Shown here: piece after piece, positions 59,581 through 64,000 of the stretch
How positions within the stretch are numbered: the first letter of the stretch is position 1
How the letters are laid out: every line of letters starts with the position of its first letter
Assembly: GCA_020152595.1 (NCBI GenBank)
Contig: JAIGNY010004119.1
Span: 23,501-87,500 of the forward strand
DNA length: 64,000 bases
Direction of reading: 5' to 3'
Origin: Chiridota heheva
Taxonomy: Eukaryota; Echinodermata; Holothuroidea; Apodida; Chiridotidae
The notes under the pieces: generated by a model
Told to the model about the DNA's origin: nothing
What the model saw: only the letters and a program-made list of their open reading frames with translations
Database searches by the model: none
Translations under genes and position numbers: made by a program

Positions 59581-61545
59581 TGGAGTTGTGAGAGGTGAAG
59601 TTATACAGGGGCAGGCAAGGAGGACATGGTGGACTGAGGGGGTAATGGAAATTGTTGCAGAAGGGTGGGGGGGAGAGCCAGTAAGGAGGTGGGAGTGAAG
59701 TGAGTGTGACCTATTTTAAGGCAGGTAATGTGAACGTTGTCAATACAGGAGAGATTGTGGATGGTGGGTTTTTGGTCGGAATGGTGGGCTGGAGGTCATA
59801 GGGTTTGTTATCAATTTGGGAATCCCATGAGGACCAAGAGTGGCATGGTTGATGACAAGATGGTGGAGGTCGGGTTTGATGCATAAGCTGAAGGAAGGGG
59901 ATAGAGTTTTAGTCCTATCAAAGAGAGTGGAGAAACTGGGGTACCTAATCAGGTTCTATACAGGATTTTTTTGGTAATAAGGGCTCAAAAAGCGTAGGAA
60001 AGGCTAAGCTTTCTACACCTTACCAGAAAGGGGGTTCGTTTGCATCAATGTAAAGACTGGTGATGGGGGAGGTTCTGTAGGCACCCATGCAAAGCCTGAG
60101 GGCTTAATTTTGGATGGTGTTGATGTGGTTGAGGTACAAATTGTGAGCGATTAATTAGACAATATTGCAATAGTCAAACTTTGCACAAATGGTAAGCCTG
60201 AAGATTTGGAAAGTGGGGTTGGCACACCAAGTGGTGTTGGAAAGTAGGCGGAGAATGTTGAGGGAGCTGTTGCATTTCTGTTTTAGGTTGGTGATGTGTT
60301 GCTTGTAGGAAAGCTTGGGGTCTAGGGTTAAACCCAGGAACTTAGTGTGGTCAACTTTTGGGATGCGATTGTCATTGAGCACGAGGTTTGGGTTGGGATG
60401 GAGGTTGTTGAAATAATGGAAGTGCATGCAGACTGTCTTGTCTTTGGAGAATTTCAAACCATTATTGATGCTCCAGTCTTGCAGCCAATTGAGGCCAAGT
60501 TGGAGCATATTTTTGACAAAAGAAAAGCTAGGGGAGGAGTAGAAGATGGTGAAGTCATCCACATAGAAGGCACATTTGATGTTTGGGCCAAGGTTGTCCG
60601 CGATGTTGTTAATGCTTAGGTTGAAGAGAATAGGGGAGAGGATGCTGCCTTGGGGGATGCCCTCTTCTTGAGGGTTGGGGTTGGAGAGGGTGTGGCCAAT
60701 CGAACTTGAAATTGCCTGGGTGAGAGAAGTTTAAATAAAGATGGGGAGGTGGCCTTTAAGGCCGATGGTGTGAAGCTTGTGGGTAATGCTGTATTTCCTA
60801 GTAGTGTCAAAAGCTTTCTCAAGGTCGAAAATATGGCAATGAGGTGTTCCTTTTTTGCAAACAATTCATGGATAGAGGTGACCAGAAACTGCTTTGGTGA
60901 GGGGAGAAGATTATGTTGGTCTCAAGGAACCAGTTCAGTCTCTGGTTAATGATAGTTTCCATAATTTTACAGAGACAGCAAGTGAGGGCGATAGGGCGGT
61001 AGCTAGAGGGATCGGTGCTATCCTTCCCCGGTTTGGGGACGGGGTGATGATAGCTGTCCTCCAGAAAGGGGAAAAGGAGTGTGAGGACCAAATGTGGTTG
61101 AGGATGGTGAGTAGGGTAGCGGTGGCCTTGTTGGGGAGGTGTTTCAGGAACTGGTAGGGGATGTTATCTGGGTCCTTGCTTGCTTCAATTCAGATAGGGT
61201 GAGAGGGGTGTTGTAGCTCTCGGTGTTGTCAGAGAGAAAGGTAATACTCCGGGTTTCGTCCCAAACTTTTTTGGCTTTGAAAGCATTAGGGTAGTTGGCC
61301 AAGGACGAAATGTTGCTAAAAGAGGCGGCAAGGCGGTTAGCGATATCCTTTTCTTTGGTGAGAAGATTACCATTCCAGGAGAGAAGGGGGATGGGAGATT
61401 TGCCAATCCTGCCATGGAAGCTGTTAACCATACTACAAATCTTCTTAGTTTGGGGTGTTGGTGGTGAAGAGATGAAATTGTTTCAAGTGTTGGTTGTACT
61501 TGTTGGTTATTTTTGAAGCTTGAAAACAAATAATAGTCCACTCAC
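59578..61545 (-). mobile_element. Jockey-type LINE, reverse transcriptase region (decayed)
   Basis: The minus strand covers the linker and RT of an ORF2: NGNLLTKEKDIANRLAASFS, then PVPKPGKDSTDPSSYRPIAL and KIMETIINQRL, then the catalytic YVDD at 60554-60565 with DFTIFYSS, then NNGLKFSKDKTVCMHF and HTKFLGLTLDPKLSYKQHI. These are the RT blocks of Jockey/I-group elements. Frames change at least at about 61190, 60830 and 60610, so it is inactive. The endonuclease is missing (5' truncation at about 61545). Its 3' end stops at the inverted junction at 59578. Confidence 0.85.
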
Positions 61546-61569
61546 TCACAAATCCTACATAGTCATAGG

Positions 61570-63004
61570 CGGCGGAAGCGGGGGTCAAGAGCCACCCAAT
61601 AATTTTAAAGGGGGGGGGCAGGAACCCCCAATATATATTATAAATATTTTTGGTATATGTTTAATACCCCCGAGATTTGATTCATATTTTCTTTTTATAT
61701 GATAGCCTAGTTCATGCAGTTCACAATTACAATCTTCATTTATACAAAACAAAAATTTCAAAGTTTTTATAAGACATTTTCTGTAATGGACCCCCTGACT
61801 AGAATGGAAAATGTCCAGTTATATGGTCGTAATTACTTGCAATACGTCTGATCAATGACAACTCGCCTCCCTGGCCTGATTCTAATACATAATAAGCGGG
61901 CTTTATTAGATGTTGACACTATTGACTATTGGCCTATACCTGAAAGCGATATAATTATTTTCTAACATTTTGGAAAGTTAGGTTGCTCACTTGAATCATA
62001 AAACATGGGTAAAAGTCATAATTGTATTAAGACCTCCACCTGTTCTTTATAAATTAAAAGCTGCCTATTTCATTCTGTTAATTCTGCAGTAACATTTTGT
62101 TTTCAAATGGCCTACATTAAACAGCAGACTTTTTGAAGAATATCATGAGCAGGCCTGCAGCCAGGACTTTGACAGGGCGTTCGTTTTTTTGTATAAAAGG
62201 CGTTCATTCTTGCACTATGTAAAATTTTATAAATGAGAACGCAACATTCTGAATCAGTTTTTTTGACCGAGAGAAGGTTGCAGTTCGTTAAATGGTCAAA
62301 ACCGTTCTGGTACTTCAACAATCTTTAAAGTTCCAAGTGCTTATTATGTATTTAGATTTCAAAAGAGCACTTTCTTTGAAAAAGGGCATTTGTCAGAAAA
62401 CGTTTGAATATGTAAAATAATATATTAGTGATATATTAACACTTTGTGTGATATTGTATTTAATACATGAACTAAGACACCTAGAGATAGAGGGGAGGGG
62501 CGGAATATAGAACAGGTTTGTTTCAAAAGTTTGACAAAATGTATACATGTTCATAGTAAATCATTGGAAGCTTATCAAAAAAAAAGTCTTTTAGACTACA
62601 CATATTTTTCAAAGAGTCACCATAGACCTATATCCATGAACACAAACAGGAACAATAAATCATTATATTTCCACATTATGCATTTTCATGTTTTTGTTTT
62701 TTGTATATTGTATACCATATCTCTCTTTGACATTAATTTTCACTTGTATAATATACTTTCTTCCTTTGCATTGTAACGTACATTTTACCCATCAAATGTC
62801 AATTTTGCGAGAGCTTTAAGGGCTTCGCCCCCTGGACCCCTATCAGGGCTTCACAACTGGACCCCACCAGGGCCCTTAAGCAGGCCTTGGACCCCAAACC
62901 AAAAAGTGAACGCTACGCATTTGCCCAACGGACACATTTTTAAATGGATTTACGCCTGTTCAGTGCCCCACCCCCCAATATTTTTTTCCTTCCGCCGCCA
63001 CGGA
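61570..63004. mobile_element. Non-autonomous DNA element with GGCGGCGGAAG ends
   Basis: Left end cataggcggcggaagcgggg; right end reversed ccgtggcggcggaagg. The flank atagt occurs on both sides. G-rich and C-rich subterminal stretches (aaaggggggggg and ccccacccccc) are inverse-like. A second pair of marks inside (gcctgcagccaggactttga at about 62153 and cccttaagcaggcctt at about 62873) may be a nested element. Open frames are short and show no transposase domain. Confidence 0.5.
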
Positions 63005-64000
63005 TAGTAACATAAAAGTTGCAACATGCATTAAGTATTTATTTGACACAATTAAAGCTTGTCATTTACCAGGGACCTCGACACTGAGGGACATGGTGGG
63101 AGAATGACATGGCCCCCAATAGTATTCTAAGCAGTAATTTTCAACAAAAGTAGGCCGTTTACCTATTCGTCTAATGGGCAATTGCTAACATTAGTCCTCA
63201 ATCTACCAAAAAAATAGGGAAAATCAAGTGTGTGTGCAGGAGATGGGGAGAGGGGGCGGGGGAATTACAAACTCACATAATGATACAAAACATCACCATA
63301 CAAAGGTATTCATTTGGACAAATAGTGAGGGTGGGAAAGTGCTCCCTTGCTCCCCCCAAATCCCATCTTTACTCAAAACTGTATGTGTAGGAACCATGCG
63401 GCCAAGGAGCATGTGTCCTCCACTTTTTCAAAAACTGCCAAGAGTGCTCCTTCACTCATGGCTAACACAAGAACACAATAACCATAATATCCTCAATATA
63501 AAATTCCCTCTTCCACATAAATCCACTTTTATTAGAAGAAACGTCTAAAATCACCATCAAAAATACAATCATAACTGACAATAAAGTTGATGATATAAGT
63601 AATTATATTTGAAGTGTAAAACCATGCAAAATGCAAATTTATACTCACTCCAGGTACATGGAAAGGGAGTTAACTGGCTTGATACATTTCAGAGCATGGA
63701 GATGCAAATTGTTGGAAAAATTGTTTCTTTTACATCAATCTCTCTTTTTTATTAAAGCTTTAACACCTGGGAGTGCAGAGATTTTCTGGAATAATTTTGA
63801 CACATTGTATGGGGATATAACATAACAAGATTACAGGCTAAGAAGGGTTAGTCACCCCATAAAAAGCCCAAACTAACACCGCCACCACAGAAAATAATAA
63901 TAATAAATGCCCAGAGTTAATAAATAACTTATATTTTGTATCTTAACCCGATTTAGCCAAGAAAACTGTTATTCAATAAACTTCAGAACATGTGGTTATA
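63005..64000. other. Right edge of window, no recognised gene
   Basis: AT-rich. A gtgagtat donor-like site on the minus strand at about 63650 follows a short open frame that does not match DID sequence. Confidence 0.4.

Noticed and set aside
63640-63725. Possible DID exon with GTGAGT donor
   Set aside because: The peptide does not resemble DID and there is no convincing acceptor upstream.

Overview
The window is nuclear DNA from an animal. It is AT-rich, and almost all of it is intron of one gene. Nine exons on the minus strand, each with consensus splice sites and matching phases, spell the middle of an INF2-type (inverted formin) actin-regulatory protein: the end of the N-terminal DID/armadillo region, a proline-rich FH1 segment and most of the FH2 domain. 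The start of the protein should lie beyond base 64000 and its end (FH2 C-terminus, WH2/DAD-like tail) before base 1. The repeat content (hAT, Kolobok-like and piggyBac-like DNA elements, Jockey- and RTE-type LINE remnants, tRNA-headed SINEs, many minisatellites) suggests a marine invertebrate with a large genome, perhaps a deuterostome. The phylum cannot be fixed from this sequence.

Layout, in order of transcription (right to left): a distal region with a rearranged LINE and a DNA element (59.3-63.0 kb); exon 1 of the window (57.1-57.3 kb); exon 2 carrying FH1 (55.5-56.3 kb); an intron of about 22 kb filled with minisatellites, TTAA-flanked elements and LINE 3' ends (33.6-55.5 kb); exon 3 (33.4-33.6 kb); a 9 kb intron; exon 4 (24.1-24.3 kb); a 10.7 kb intron; exon 5 (13.3 kb); exon 6 (10.4 kb); a 6 kb intron with a decayed hAT transposon set in TA repeats; and exons 7, 8 and 9 (4.4, 3.1 and 1.9 kb). 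No second host gene was recognised.

Three points stand out. (1) The FH1 exon cannot be read in one frame: phase counting shows one base missing (or two extra) in a poly-proline tract. (2) Several repeat families share TTAA flanks and AG-starting ends. One copy of family A holds a family B element, which in turn holds a THAP-encoding Kolobok-like element. (3) Different minisatellites appear to have grown out of different positions inside copies of family A. Other arrays show higher-order periodicity, flanking inverted repeats or perfect flanking direct repeats.
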